Below, one piece after another: positions 36,272 through 49,600 of a DNA stretch of 64,000 nucleotides. The DNA comes from Mytilus edulis (lineage: Eukaryota; Mollusca; Bivalvia; Mytilida; Mytilidae), in the NCBI RefSeq assembly GCF_963676685.1, contig NC_092345.1, forward strand, positions 85,811,592 through 85,875,591. Reading direction: 5' to 3'. The position numbers and the translations under genes are program-made. Position 1 is the first letter of the stretch; every line of letters begins with the position of its first letter. The notes beneath the pieces are model-generated. The model made no database searches, was not told the origin of the DNA, and saw nothing but the letters and a program-made list of their open reading frames with translations.

Positions 36272-39224
36272 ATGAAACTTGCTTTTGCTTTATTGCTGTT
36301 GTTACCAGTAGTGTTTTCTACACCACAGAAAAGACTTATTTTTGGTAAGTGGTCACAGGACAGTAGTTTCTTCTTTAAGATACTCAGGTTTCAACTTCTT
36401 TAGGTAGAGCTGACCTTAGAAATAAATGGCTCTATTGTATGTCCTGTTGCTCGTAAAGGTTTTCAACTGTTTCGGTTTTTATGCGCATCTTTGATCGTTC
36501 CTGACGGATGTTAATCCAGAAAAGCGCCTCTGATTAGTGAACTTTATAGAAAAAAGAATAAATTTAACTTACCGAAGTGGATAACTTAGTAATTACTTTT
36601 TTGTGTACTATTGTATGACGAAACGGGTAATAACTTTGTTGTTTTTGGTATTATTAAGCCTTGACAATTGAGTGAATGACAGTATTTCACCAGTTACAAA
36701 AAAACATGTAGTTATAGTTTTGAAGCTATTGTACAAGTTTATTCCAAAGATTTATACAAAGGTATATTGTAGTATTAAGTTTGTTATTGATCTGATCTGA
36801 CTATTATTTTCATATGCTGGATTGGAATGTTATTCAAATTATATCATTTTTGCCTTAGTGTGCTGAAGTGAAATATCATTTAACTGCAATATGTTTTGAA
36901 TATCGATACTTATTGTGCACAACGAGATATAATGAGTATAAAATCTAACTTAACAAGAAGTTGAAAACTGTATGGAATGAAGTATAATTTCTAATGTTCA
37001 TGTTCATTTTGAAAATATTTTTAGTGCAATCATAACTGATCGTTCTAACAATTTTTATAGTGGACATTTTTGAAATATTTGAAATTTTTCCTTTCTCACT
37101 TTTTTTCATTAAAACTGTATATCATGTAATGATGAATTTAGTTATATATTAATGAAACTGTAAAGATTATGAACTTAGCATCTTTTTTGCTTGATTCAAA
37201 CTTGACTGTCCCTTTAGTATCTTTCGTCCCTCTTTTATCGTAGATATTAATAAAATCAAAATTAATATATCGTCGAATAAGCAATGGTTGTTTTCTATTT
37301 GTTGTCAAAAACAAATCCCGAGTTTTGAATGTTCTGTTGGTGTTTTTGAATATCAGGCAAAACATATTAATTCAAAAGACTCGCAAAGTCTAATGAAGAA
37401 TTAAACGTTCAAAATTAAATCAAGGGCTCTACCAATAATGTAGAAATTCTTGGGGGAAAGACATCTGCTGTCCTTATGAAGGTTTACTGTTACAGTAGAT
37501 AAACACCATCAAATATAATATTGATAGGAAATTTGGTACGTCTTTACGTAGTATGGGTGTCTTTCGCCATCTTGGATTGTCAAAAACAGAGAATTTAAGG
37601 ACAAGATTTTCAATCAAATTGGCAAAATGTGATATAGAAATGCAAATAACAGATGTAATTTGCATGTAGAAGAACATTTTATAAGATATAACTTCTAAAT
37701 ATTAATATTTTTACAAGTGTAGATTTTTTCTTCTTCTGAATAATACATACAAATCTGTCATTTTGTCACAACCTGTAGCTTGAGAAAATGCACGGTGACC
37801 TATCATTTTTATTATATTTTTGAACATATTTCAATATATTCTACGTTATGGAAAAATATGAACAAATTTTATCATTTTCAATTTAGACTCCCATACCACC
37901 TTAAGAAGTTTATATATAACTTGTATGACCTAAAAAATCCCGACAGAAAGAGTAAATAACCGTGAAACAGCAACCCAACGTCTCAAAAACAAAGATGATA
38001 TCTAGAAGTCAACACCAAATGACATATGCCTATGTAATTTGGCAAGCTCTAAATAGTCGCAAGTCAAGTAAATGTTTTCTAATAAAGAATAAGTGTCGGT
38101 TCACTAATCGATAAAACCATATACATTGTTCATATTATTATAAGCAGGTAAGAAAGTTGTGACTGATTTTTTTTCTATTTTAGATACGTTATTCCAAACT
38201 GATGAACTGAAAACATTAGTAGACGGGATAGTAGGTACAATAGGTACTGATCCAACTGAACAGGAATGTGAAACTGAATGCTACACAGTAGATCATCTAC
38301 TTAAATCCGGGTGTCCATTGGTTTGTAAAAGGTAAACATATATTGGTTTTATTCTTTTTTTAACATCTAAGAGGAATTTTATATTATCATTGCAAGTATT
38401 AATGTTAATGTTATATATTTCTCGACAACTCACGTTTGTTATGCAAGTGGGTGTATCGTTTTTGTGAAAAATAAACTAAATTTTGGTGTACACTTATACA
38501 TTTCTCTGTCTTTGTCGTTTGGTATCAAGAATTTGTTAAACTATTCAAAACATTCTGTTCATCGAATGTAGTTATAAGACATAATTTAAAGTATCAAATC
38601 TAATAAACGGCAAGTGAAACTGTTGAAACATCAGTTAACCTTCTTGACCAATAGTTTGTATAGAAAATACAAACAATTTAATACCAAAATTTGAAACCCT
38701 TACAGAACAATCAAAATATTTTAACATGAAAATCTGAAACGTTGATAACACATATAAAGAATAGCATGACCATACAATATGTCGGAGAACAAAATGCTAG
38801 TACGTATAAGTAACACTTAACGTTGATATATTGTTCGAATATAGCCTGATTTGGTGCAGATTGACCACGTTCCTTAATATCAAACAATAAGACAGCATAC
38901 AGTTTTGAAAACAACAATCAAAATGTGCTTGCTACTCTTAGACGTTATCTAAGGTTCCCATAGCTGTTGGTGAATATACTGTCGCTTAAGAATACAAAAT
39001 AATCTGAAAACAACATTCATTTTTCTTTTTCCTAAAATTCAATATGAGCGTTACTTAAGATCACCAGTACTCCAAGGGAACATATTATAATCCAGATATA
39101 TTATATGTATACATATTTATTTATCTATATTGCTTATTCAAATTATCTTTTATTTTATATCAACAGTTTCCAGAGTCTGGCTCACCGATTTGGACATGTA
39201 ACAGTTCCCCCAATTACTGTTTAG
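36272..39224 (+). CDS. Secreted four-cysteine hairpin peptide, copy 3 (shortened loop)
   Basis: Predicted 92-residue secreted peptide, 94 if the in-frame upstream ATG at 36266 is used (MKMKLAF...). Coding exons are 36272-36344, 38184-38331 and 39167-39224, GT-AG, with standard phases. Signal peptide and TPQKR processing site are as in the other copies. Exon 3 is remodelled: a 9-nt in-frame deletion shortens the inter-pair loop to 10 residues (C-x3-C-x10-C-x3-C). Nearby changes include TDPTEQECE for TDATEQACE, a His-to-Tyr change after the second Cys, and LLKSGC for LLQFGC. All four Cys and the HRFGH tail are kept, and splice sites and frame are intact. The changes cluster in the exon for the presumed functional region while neighbouring introns stay highly similar to copy 4. 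This suggests changed selection, but relaxed constraint cannot be excluded. Confidence 0.85.
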
Positions 39225-39235
39225 ATACAGAAAAT

Positions 39236-39241
39236 AATAAA
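39236..39241 (+). terminator. Polyadenylation signal, gene copy 3
   Basis: AATAAA 12 bases after the TAG stop. Confidence 0.75.
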
Positions 39242-42200
39242 TCAACAAGATTTATAGTATCTTGTTTTTTGTGAATTATTTAACATAAGTTCATCCATTG
39301 TTTTGTGGACTACGTGTTATTCAATCTTTTGTCATACCATATCTGCCTATATGCCCTGGTATACTGAGTGGTTAAGCAACAACAAAAAATCCACAAGATT
39401 AACTGCACCGTGTTTTATAAGTATTAAATGCTTATATTAAATGAAGATGATCTTTCGATTATGCAATTATAATAAGAAATACAATAGCAAAAGGTTTAAG
39501 AAAAGTTTAAATCACACGTAACTTCAAGTCCTTAAGGAAGGAATGTGATACGAACAACAAGTATAACATTTATTTGACAATATACAGCAACAAATAATTT
39601 GTTCAATTTCATTTGATGACAACTGATCACTGACGGGCAAACTAATGGTCAGTGTAAAACAATTTCTAGCTACTAAACAGATACATGATAGATCAAAGAG
39701 TAAAATTTGAATGAATAACTGCCAAAACTGGCCGTCTTGTTAACTCACCATAAAATGCTTACTTGCCATGACAATACTATGCAGTAGGTTTTTCTTTTAT
39801 CTTTTTTTGACATATAAAAGTGTTATAACATAATTGCTTGCATGCGTCGAATGAAAGGAATAGACTTTATAATATAAAAATAAAATGATGTGGTATGATT
39901 GCCAATCAGTTAACATTTCACAAAAGACTAAATGACCTATATTTTAATAATTATAGGTCATCGATCGATCATATTTCAGTTTATTTTAGGAGAGGGTATG
40001 TTTACTCTTCCAGAACACCAACTAATATGAGGCCTTGTTTTAGATTTGTTTAGGGTTGGGATATGATATTAGCTTTTAAAATTTCAACATCTGTGTTTCA
40101 ACCGATAACAGTCTAATCCATCCTTTTAAAAAATGCTTTTTTCTAGTTCAAAATTTCTTTTTTGATGTTCGTTTGAGATTAGGAAATTGCATTACAAATG
40201 TAGAAGATTTTAATGATGTCTTACGGTTAGAAAATAATCAATAATCAATCCGCCATTACGTGATGGCTTATCACCTTATCTTTCATATATTCTAGGAGTT
40301 AAAGGACTAATGACACATGGAAAACACCATATGGTCACCCTTCTTTTTCCAGCCCAGTAGTCAACACTTCGGTGTTGACATGCATATCAATGATGTGGTC
40401 ATTTTAATAAATTTCCTGTTGACAAAACTTTTTTTAACTAAGTATTTTCTTATCCCAGGCATATTTTACCTTAGCCGTATTTGGCACAGCTTTTAGGAAT
40501 TTTGAATCCTTAATGCTCTTCAACTTTGTACTTGTTTGGCTTTATAAATATTTTGATATGAGCGTCACTGGTGAGTATTATGTAGACAAAAGGCGCGTCT
40601 GACGTACTTAATTATAATCCTGGTTCCTGTGATAACTATTCCTAGATACCAGAGATCAATTTGGTTTTTTATAAGGTATTATGTTAGTCAGTCTTAAGCC
40701 TTTATAAAGTGAAGTGAAGTGCCATTTTCTCTTCCAATGTTGTGTTCTGAATGTCCCGTTGTTGACGAAAGAGACAAATGAATATTATTTAAATTAATAC
40801 TGTAGGTAAAATGAAATGAGATTATAAGCAACAAATATAATAAATAATGAATTCAATCAACGGATATTTCTGTTTGTTAAATGAATTGATGAAGATTTTA
40901 TTCAAAATATAAATTCATCATGATGCAGTAGAATTTTATATTAACATTACAGAAATTAACGGCACTTCCTCTGCAAAGGCAATACCGTAGAAATGATACA
41001 TTGTCAAATAAATAACCCAAAATCCATGGTTATACTATGTTAAAGTTGGTCCTAGTACACTTTAAAATGATGACCAGAGTTGACAGTCTTTTAAGTTATA
41101 CAAATGAGAAATATAAAGTTCAAAAATAAATTTAAAAAAAAAAAAAATCAACCTTGACATTGTGTTGGTTAAAGTAAATTTTATAAATAATTGATTAAGA
41201 TGAGTGGAAATTTGAATTCACATTAAACGAATTCGGCAACGTATAGACATTTTTTTCGTATGAAATATAACTTTAAATCATTTATAATTTACGTAGTTTA
41301 GATACTGTCTTAGTTATAACTACTAGAACACACCCGTGATATCGCGGGTCCGTGACTGAATTAAAGTATATAACTATGCGCAAGCCTTATTTTAGTATTA
41401 GTATTGTCATCTGATAAAGTCATGCCGATTATAAGATGCACAGTTTTCCGTCTGCTTTCAAATCGTTCTGTTTGAACCCGTCGAACTGGAACTTATCAAT
41501 TATTGGTAATATTAATTATTTGGAAAACAAAAGGTCCTGGAATGGAGTATTTTTTAATCAACAGCATTGTCCTATATTAGTTATAAATAAAGTTGAATTC
41601 TTTGATTCGCTGTTTTACGTCATGCCCGCTAACAAATTGAAAACTGTACCTATAGGCCTTATTTTTAGTCCAGATTTTTAGTATTCGTATTGTTATCTTA
41701 GAAAGTCTTACTGATTAAAATACTACAATAGGTAACAATTTGACCTGTGATTATGACCCGTGTATATAGCATATTAATCCTGAATACACCGTTTGTTGGT
41801 GCGCCTGTCAGATGCGGAACGTACAGATAAGGTAATAGGTAACAGGTGAATATACTATTGGTATCGGTATCGGACTCGACCCAGAACTTCTTAATTATTG
41901 GCAATATTAATTACGTGGAAAACAAAAGGGCCTGGAGTGGTGTAATTTTTAATCTACACCTTTGTACTAAATTAGTTATATATAAAGTTGAATTCTTTGA
42001 TTCGTCGTTTTTACGTGATGACGGCTGACAAATTGGACCTCGTAATTTTAGTATTATAGATAAGCGGTCAGAGTTGACTAATAAGCCCGGCCGAGTTGAC
42101 TCGGAGTCGAGAGTCGATCTTTTTTTATACATTGTTCATTGATATAAGCAAACAACTATCAAAACACACAGGTCAAAGAAGAAAAAAAACCCAACACAAA

Positions 42201-45200
42201 CGCCCTTCAAGATACTACATTCAGAAAACATTTAGCAACATGTTCATTTTTTAGTGAATCCGACAACATCGGCGAACTAGAAATTACGAAAATACTGCAG
42301 TTGCATACAAAATACAGTTGTGGTGCAATTTATGTATTCATTATTACATACACAGCTATAAATCTCATAACGGTCGGAACGTAGGCAGTGGTCTTCAATA
42401 TATGATCACTGTTCAGTGAAGATTTAATTATAAAGCGTCTTCCTAATTCATTTTTAAGGACAATTGAAGATCATGAATAGAATCTGTTACTCCAATTAAA
42501 TTTCGTGGTTGTAAGCAAAGTGTTCTAAAATATATAGAATAATATAGAGCAAACAATAAAACACAAATAAAACACAAAAAAGCACCGTTACAACCCCAGA
42601 ACCACATCATTTCTCTACCATGTACTAGTATTCTTAAAACATAACTCCTGAACCGCAGACGAAATAGCTTGAGGAATTGCAAGAAATATTGTTTCCAAAA
42701 AATATTGAAGTAACTACTGTGGATTCATTATTATTCGTTGGATACCAAATAACAAATACCGGGAACCACGAAGTTCAAAGCACAACGATTTACAAATTTT
42801 CAATAAGAATGAATGTAGACGTGGCAAAACCATGAAATCAATTAACCACGAAAATGCAAGATTTCTCCAATTCGTGAAAATTGGTACCCGCGAAAATAAA
42901 TGAATTCACAGTATACAAGTTACAATGTATTCAACTTTATCATCAGCTAACCTTTATTGAATATATATTTCTTTTCTTAACTTAAATGTATCTGTTCTAA
43001 CCTATAGTCCCGCTTTCCTTAAAGTCGTAGATAATAAAGCGCCATTCATTTATTATAATTTTTATATCATTTTTAACTCAGCACATGAACGCACAGAATT
43101 TAAATGGTAAACAAGAATAAAAAAAAGGCTGTCAGTTCCTACCTTGTCCAGTTGCCCCAGTGTGTTAATATTGTAATCTTGTAGTTATTCCCCATCACAT
43201 CGATCTTTTGTAACCATTGATATTTATCAAGGACCATTGATTGGGATTCTACTAAGGATAAATTGTTATTTCCGGCCTGACATAATTAGTTACATGAATG
43301 TGCAAATTGTTTGGTATTTGAATGTTCCATTATAGATATTTCTTAGCCTAAATTATACATGCTTCACCACCAGGCTTAGTCTAATAAATATTTAGTCCTG
43401 TGGATTATTCATTGTAGTTAGTGAAATATGAATTTCCAGTAAATGCTTAATCAACTTACAATTTCCAAATGAGCAAAGATTGGTTTCCTGACTAGAAATG
43501 GATCCTTCTGAGAAATCATCTTAGTGCTGGTGCACTAAACTATATACGTTTTAGAAAGTTGTCCTGATATTTCTCTGTTACAGGCAGGCACAATAGGTCC
43601 ACAATGGCTGACCATCTAGACATATATATATATAAATTGGTTATTGCTGCAACCTTTACAGAGACTCACCCAAATGACATAATTAAATCGAAGCCTACCC
43701 AAGGTCCCTTACAATATGGCGTATTGAATTTTGCCGTATATTCCTTATGAGAAGAAATTCTTTTTTCTAAATGACATATTTTCGGTAACTCGTAATTCTT
43801 GCCGAATAAATGTACAAATAATAATGTTAAGACAACTCTTACCTTTTGCAAACTAATAAGCATCTAAATTGTTGAAAATGGTCTTGTTTAATGTGTGACA
43901 TTCAGCTTTGCATCGAGAACAGTAATATTTCATAGAGCATTTTGAGATTGTTTTATTTGTTTTTCAATACGGAAGATAGTTTTATTTATTCTCGGATTCA
44001 TAGTCCGATTGTTATTGTTTATAGATATAGGATGATGTGGTGTGAGTGCCAATGAGACAACTCTCCATCCAAATATCAATATAAGGGAAAAAAATTCAAT
44101 CGCATTCTGAATGGGCTTGGGATAAAAAAGAGGGACGAAAGATACAAAAAGGACAGTCAAACTCATAAATGTAAAACTAACTGACAACGCCATGGCTAAA
44201 AATGAAAAAGACAAACAAACAACAGCACACATGACACAACATGGAAAAACAAACAATAAACTCCACGAACCCCACCAAAAAACTAGGGGTAATCTCAGGT
44301 GCTCCGGAAGGGTTAGCAGATCCTGCTCCACATGTGTCACCCGTCGTGTTGCTTATGTGATAAGCTGTGCTGAACAAATAAATTTAAAAAATGAAAACAA
44401 TCTTAATAAATTCATGCGTCCGAAGGTACCTTCAACAGGACTGCTCAAAGACAAAAACGTGTGTATTTGAAAGCCAAGGATTAATAAGAACCGACACAGT
44501 TAGTAGCCTTTCAAACCATTCATTACTGTTTTTGGATATGCTAGCAAATCAATAAGAAAACTTCATTGGCATGTATTTGATAGTACAGAAGGTTCAAATG
44601 ATGGATATTGTTGCGTTTGTTGTCGACTTGAACTACGACAAAAACTAAAGTCACAGATATTGTAGATACCAAGATGCCAACGAGCTATACTCCGCGATAT
44701 AATATTCATTAAGACCATATGGTTCATCAATCCAAATTTCGTTATTGCGAAAATGCTATTTCTTGAATAAGGGCTTTGGGTCTGATAACTGACATTGTTT
44801 AAACGTTAGATACTACAATTTATGCCATATTACGTATTTATGACGTTAAGCCACCCACAGTTCATCAATCGTCATCTGATGTCACCCTTGCCTGAGGCAG
44901 GTACAATCTTTGTTTCGAAATGCTTATAAGTAAAATTTGAAACAGTCTATTCAAGAAATACCCAATTATCGTATACACATGTCTGTCCAAAGTCAGTGAA
45001 TGTATAAGTCATATTGTTATTATTTGTTGGAATTTTCAGAATTTGGTTATGTCGACGTTATGCTTTCAAACACGCTTTAATTTTAAAATTTCAACAATTA
45101 TTTCCGATCTCAGGAAAAACATTTTGGCAAGATTAAGTCTTTCGGCATGTTTACCCAATATTCAAGCGAAATTGAGGATAGAAACAATTGACAGTAAAAA

Positions 45201-45564
45201 CGGGGAATGTACGAAGGGTTAACTATCCGACTAAAGAACAAACAAAAAAAGATAACACTATTTAAAGGTCATAACATAGCGAGAAATCCCGCATCCGGAG
45301 ACGGACATCAGCTGGCAATATTAACAAAAATGTGTACTAGTTCAGAGAAAATGGATATCACAATATACTCCGAAGCATACAATTGAACCAAAATTAAAAT
45401 AAATAAATATATGAGCCTTCTTGTCTGATTTGTTGTTTGGGGGATTAAAAAAACAACACCATATATACATGTGGAAAGAAACGAAAAGAAACCAAACATG
45501 CAAAAAATGATTACATGCTGACAGCTAATGTCGCAATGTGGAATGTCAGTATGAGTATTAGTTT
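39242..45564. other. Spacer of unit B (no host gene)
   Basis: Holds the same ordered repeats as the unit A spacer: a GATGTGG type at about 39887-39970 (internally deleted), a CCGTATTTGGCA type at 40455-40640, the Helitron at 41323-42060, the TA tract at 43622-43634, a GATGTGG plus Penelope tail at 44030-44370, a further repeat at 44414-44950, and a degenerate Penelope tail at about 45190-45350. I see no host gene. Confidence 0.6.
41323..42060 (-). mobile_element. Nonautonomous Helitron (738 bp), unit B only
   Basis: On the plus strand it starts CTAGAACACACCCGTGATAT (complement of the 3' hairpin plus CTAG end) and ends TTTTAGTATTATAGA (complement of a 5' TC end). Flanks are A (41322) and T (42061). 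Unit A has the uninterrupted sequence AACTATAAGC at 31149-31158, which proves the boundaries and insertion between A and T. It has no Rep/helicase frame. It differs internally from the other two Helitrons but shares the 3' end. Confidence 0.88.
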
Positions 45565-45679
45565 TGACATTTTTAAGTACAAACGTGCTATAAAGGTTAT
45601 CAATACTAAGAAGTTGGTAATACTATAAAAGACAAAGCAAGCCTTCATACTGTCAAACACCACATTCCATTATAAGCAG
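45565..45679 (+). promoter_or_regulatory. Promoter and noncoding exon 1 of gene copy 4
   Basis: Essentially the copy 3 promoter shifted by 10398 bp: TGACATTT, CAAACGTG, TTATCAAT and TATAAAA (45624-45630), with the exon 1 donor at 45679/45680. Confidence 0.75.
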
Positions 45680-46677
45680 GTAAGACCTAATCATAAGTAT
45701 TGTCAATGTATTCTGTTACACTTAGTTTATTTATTAGCCTATTTTTGTTGAGTTGAAATATACATTTCATTGGAGAAAATGTATTTCAACATTTATAGCA
45801 TTTATTAAAACTCAAAAGAAATCTTTTGATACCATTTTCAGTACCAACAATTGAAAAAAAAACATTTTATGCTTCTCAAATTTTACAAACTTTTCACTGT
45901 ATTTTTGTAAATACACCTAAAACTATCCCATTCATGTATTACTACTTTGACAATTATTTGTAATTTTTTTTACTTATATCTTCTTATACAAAATGTTATA
46001 GCACATCATTTTTTATTCACTCATTTGGAAAAGAAACAGAAATAATCATGGGATGAGTTATGCCACTATGTTGAAAGGAAAAATATTATTATTCCTCTAT
46101 TCTTTGTTTATCTTATAATTGTCGTCTCACGTCTTCAATTAGTTCAAAATATGTTTTCATCATTTGAATAAAAGATCGTCATAAATTTTGTATATATGTA
46201 CGATGTTTTCAATTTCTTTGCACTTAATGAATATTCTTTAATAAGGTCCGACTATGGAGGACTATAGTTCTTAATGATTTTTCATATTGCGTTCTAGTCT
46301 ATTTTGTTATGTATTGCTTTTCTATTTTGGTCAAGCATTTATAGACATCGCAGAATAGAGGTAGGTCCTAGTGATTTTTTTATTCCCATCGAAACATTTC
46401 AAATAATTTAATACACAATTTTATAGCCTGTGTTCCAATAACTTGCTATAACAAACGGGATGTGATAACTTTGTATATCTGTTTATCGTGATTAATATTT
46501 GCCAAAACATTCTCTCGTGAACATTTAACCTTTAGAGTCATTACAGGGAGTATGCCATCCTTGGACAACTTTCAATATAGTTCCAATAGGACCAACATTT
46601 CTAGATTATACACTGTATTTGGTTTGATTCTAATGTTTAATTACTATTGTTATATTCTTTCAGCTAAATACTTGAAG

Positions 46678-49600
46678 ATGAAACTTGCTTTTGCTTTATT
46701 GCTGTTGTTACCAGTAGTGTTTTCTACACCACAGAAAAGACTTATTTTTGGTAAGTGATCACAGGGCAGTAGTTTCTTCTTTAAGAAACTCAGGTTTCAA
46801 CTTCTTTAGGTAGAGCTGACTTTAGAAATAAATGGCTCTATTGTATGTCCTGTTGCTCTTAAAGGTTTTCAACTGTTTCGGTTTTTATGCGCATCTTTGA
46901 TCGTTCCTGACGGATGTTAATCCAGAAAAGCGCCTCTGATGAGTGAACTTTATAAAAAAAAAAGAATAAATTTAACTTACCGAAGTGGATAAATTAGTAA
47001 TTACTTTTTTGTGTACTATTGTATGACGAAACGGGTAATAACTTTCTTGTTTTGGTAGTATTAAGCCTTGACAATTAAGTGAGTGACAATATTGTACCAG
47101 TTACATGTAGTTATAGTTTTGAAGCTATTGTACAAGTTTATTCCAAAGATTTCGAAAGGTATATTATAGTATTAAGTTTGTTATTTATCTGATCTGATTT
47201 TTTTTTCATATGCTGGATTGTAATGTTATTCAAATATAACATTATTCCATTAGTGTGCTGAAGTGAAATATCATTTAACTGCAATATGTTTTAAATATCG
47301 ATACTTATTGTGCACAACGAGATATAATGAGTATGAAATCTAACTTAACGAGAAGTTGAAAACTGTATGGAATGAAGTATTATTTCTAATTTTCATGTTC
47401 ATTTTGAAACTATTTTTAGTGCAATCATAACTGATCGTTCTAACAGTTTTTATAGTGGACATTTTTGAAATATTTGAAATTTTCTTCATTAAAACTGTAT
47501 ATCATGTAATAATGAATTTAGTTATATATTAATGAAATTATAAAGATTATGAACTTAGCATCTTTTTTGATTGATTCAAACTTGACTGTCCATTTGATAT
47601 CTTTCGTCCCTCTTTTAATAAAATCAAAATCTAAATATCGTCGAATAAGCAATGGTTGTTTTCTATTTGTTGTAAAAAAAATTCCCGAGTTTTGAATGTT
47701 CGGTTGGTGTTTTTGAATATCAGGCAAAACATACTAATTCAAAAGACTCGCAAAGTTTAATGAAGAATTAAACTTTCAAAATTAAATCAAGGGCTCTACC
47801 AATAATGTAGAAATTCTTGGGAAAAAGACATCTGCTGTCCTTATGAAGGTTTACTGTTACAGTAGATAATTACCATCAAATATAATATTGATAGGAACTT
47901 TGGTACGTCTTAACATAGTATGGGTGTCTTTCGCCATCTTGGAATGTCAAAAACAGAGAATTTAAGGTCAAGATTTTCAATCAAATTAGCAAAATGTGAT
48001 ATAGAAATGCAAATAACAGATGTAATTTGCATGTAGAAGAACATAGTTATAAGATTATTACTTCTAAATATTAATATTTTTACAAGTTTAGATTTTTTCT
48101 GAAGGAATCTACATGGAATTTTGCTATTTTGTAGTTTAGCCGGAAAAAAACGCACGGTGATCTCATGTTGTCTTTTGTTATTTTTAAAAAATCATTTTCT
48201 AAAAGCTATCTTCTCGTATTTAATTTTACAATTCTATCATTTAGTTTAGCTTCTAAACACATAATAATGTTTTTTTTCTTCTCTATAATACATAAAAAGC
48301 TGTCATTTTTTCACAACCTGTAGCTTGAGAAAATGCACGGTGACCTATCATTTTTATTATATTTTTGAACATATTTCAATATATACTACGTTATGGAAAA
48401 ATATGAACAAATTTTATCATTTTCAATTTAGACTCCCATACCACCTTAAGAAGTTTATATATAATTTGTATGACCTGAAAAAAAAACCCGACAGAAAGAG
48501 TAAATAAAATTGAGAATGGAAATGGGGAATGTGTCAAAGAGACAACAACCCGACCAAATAAAAAACAACAGCAGAGGGTCACCAACAGGTCTTCAATGTA
48601 GCGAGAAATTCCCGCACCCGGAGGCGTCCTTCAGCTGGCCTCTAAACAAATATATACTAGTCCAGTGATAATGAACGCCATACTAATTTCCAAATTGTAC
48701 ACAAGAAACTAAAATTAAAATAATATAAGACTAACAAAGGCAAGAGGCTCCTGACTTGGGACAGGCGCAAAAATGCGGCGGGGTTAAACATGTTTGTGAG
48801 ATCTCAACCCTGCCCCTATATCTCTAACCAATGTAGAAAAGTAAACGCATAACAATACGCACATTAAAATTCAGTTCAAGAGAAGTCCGAGTCTGATGTC
48901 AGAAGATGTAACCAAAGAAAATAAACAAAATGACAATAATACATAAATAACAACAGACTACTAGCAGTTAACTGACATGCCAGCTCCAGACTTCAATTAA
49001 ACTGACTGAAAGATTATGATTTCATCATATGAACATCCGGCACAATCCTTCTCGTTAGGGGTTTAGTATCATACCATCATAACATATGTGAGTAGAACAT
49101 AACCCGTGTCATGCCAACAACTGTTTTTAGAATAGATGTGTTTAGTTCCGATGCAAAGACCTTATCAGTGACTCAATATTAACGCCAAAATATGCAATCT
49201 TTAATGACTTGACAACAGTATCGTTATTATATCCCTTCTTAAGAAGTCTATTCAAAGGTTTTGTAAGTTTCTGAGGTGAATACTGACACCTTTGTGCTTT
49301 ATAAAGAATATTTCCATAAAAAATTGGATGTGAAATACTTGAACGTATTAGAAGTCTGCATGTTGAGCTATATTTACGAATGATGTTTTTATACCGATGA
49401 TAAAATTTAGTAAATGTTTTGACTAGTTTGTGATATCGAAAACCCTAGTGTAATAATTTTTCAGTAATATATAAATTTCTCTTGTAAAAATCTAAAATAT
49501 TGTAACATACACGAGCGAATCGTACAAGTTGAGATATATAAACACCGTAAGATGGTGACAAGGGATCGTCACCATCTAAAAACGGATAATTAACGATAGG

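Larger units (their letters stand above)
36258..46663 (+). repeat. Tandem array unit B (about 10.4 kb)
   Basis: Homologous to unit A and, apart from insertions and the replaced spacer segment, to units C and D. Unit-specific features are the Helitron at 41323-42060 and a very short TA tract (43622-43634) where unit A carries the tRNA-related element. Confidence 0.8.

Noticed and set aside
36146-36403. An 85-codon open frame that includes the signal-peptide exon of copy 3 (similar frames exist at 46552 and 57926)
   Set aside because: It reads through intron 1, the conserved CTTTCAG acceptor and the GTAAGT donor. Five copies agree on splicing at these sites, so the upstream Met and downstream read-through are not part of the protein.
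44192-44470. 92-codon plus-strand frames at 44192 and 54097 with a minus-strand partner at 44177 and 54082
   Set aside because: They lie in the noncoding tail of Penelope-like copies plus a dispersed repeat, recur in each unit, and have no conserved protein features.
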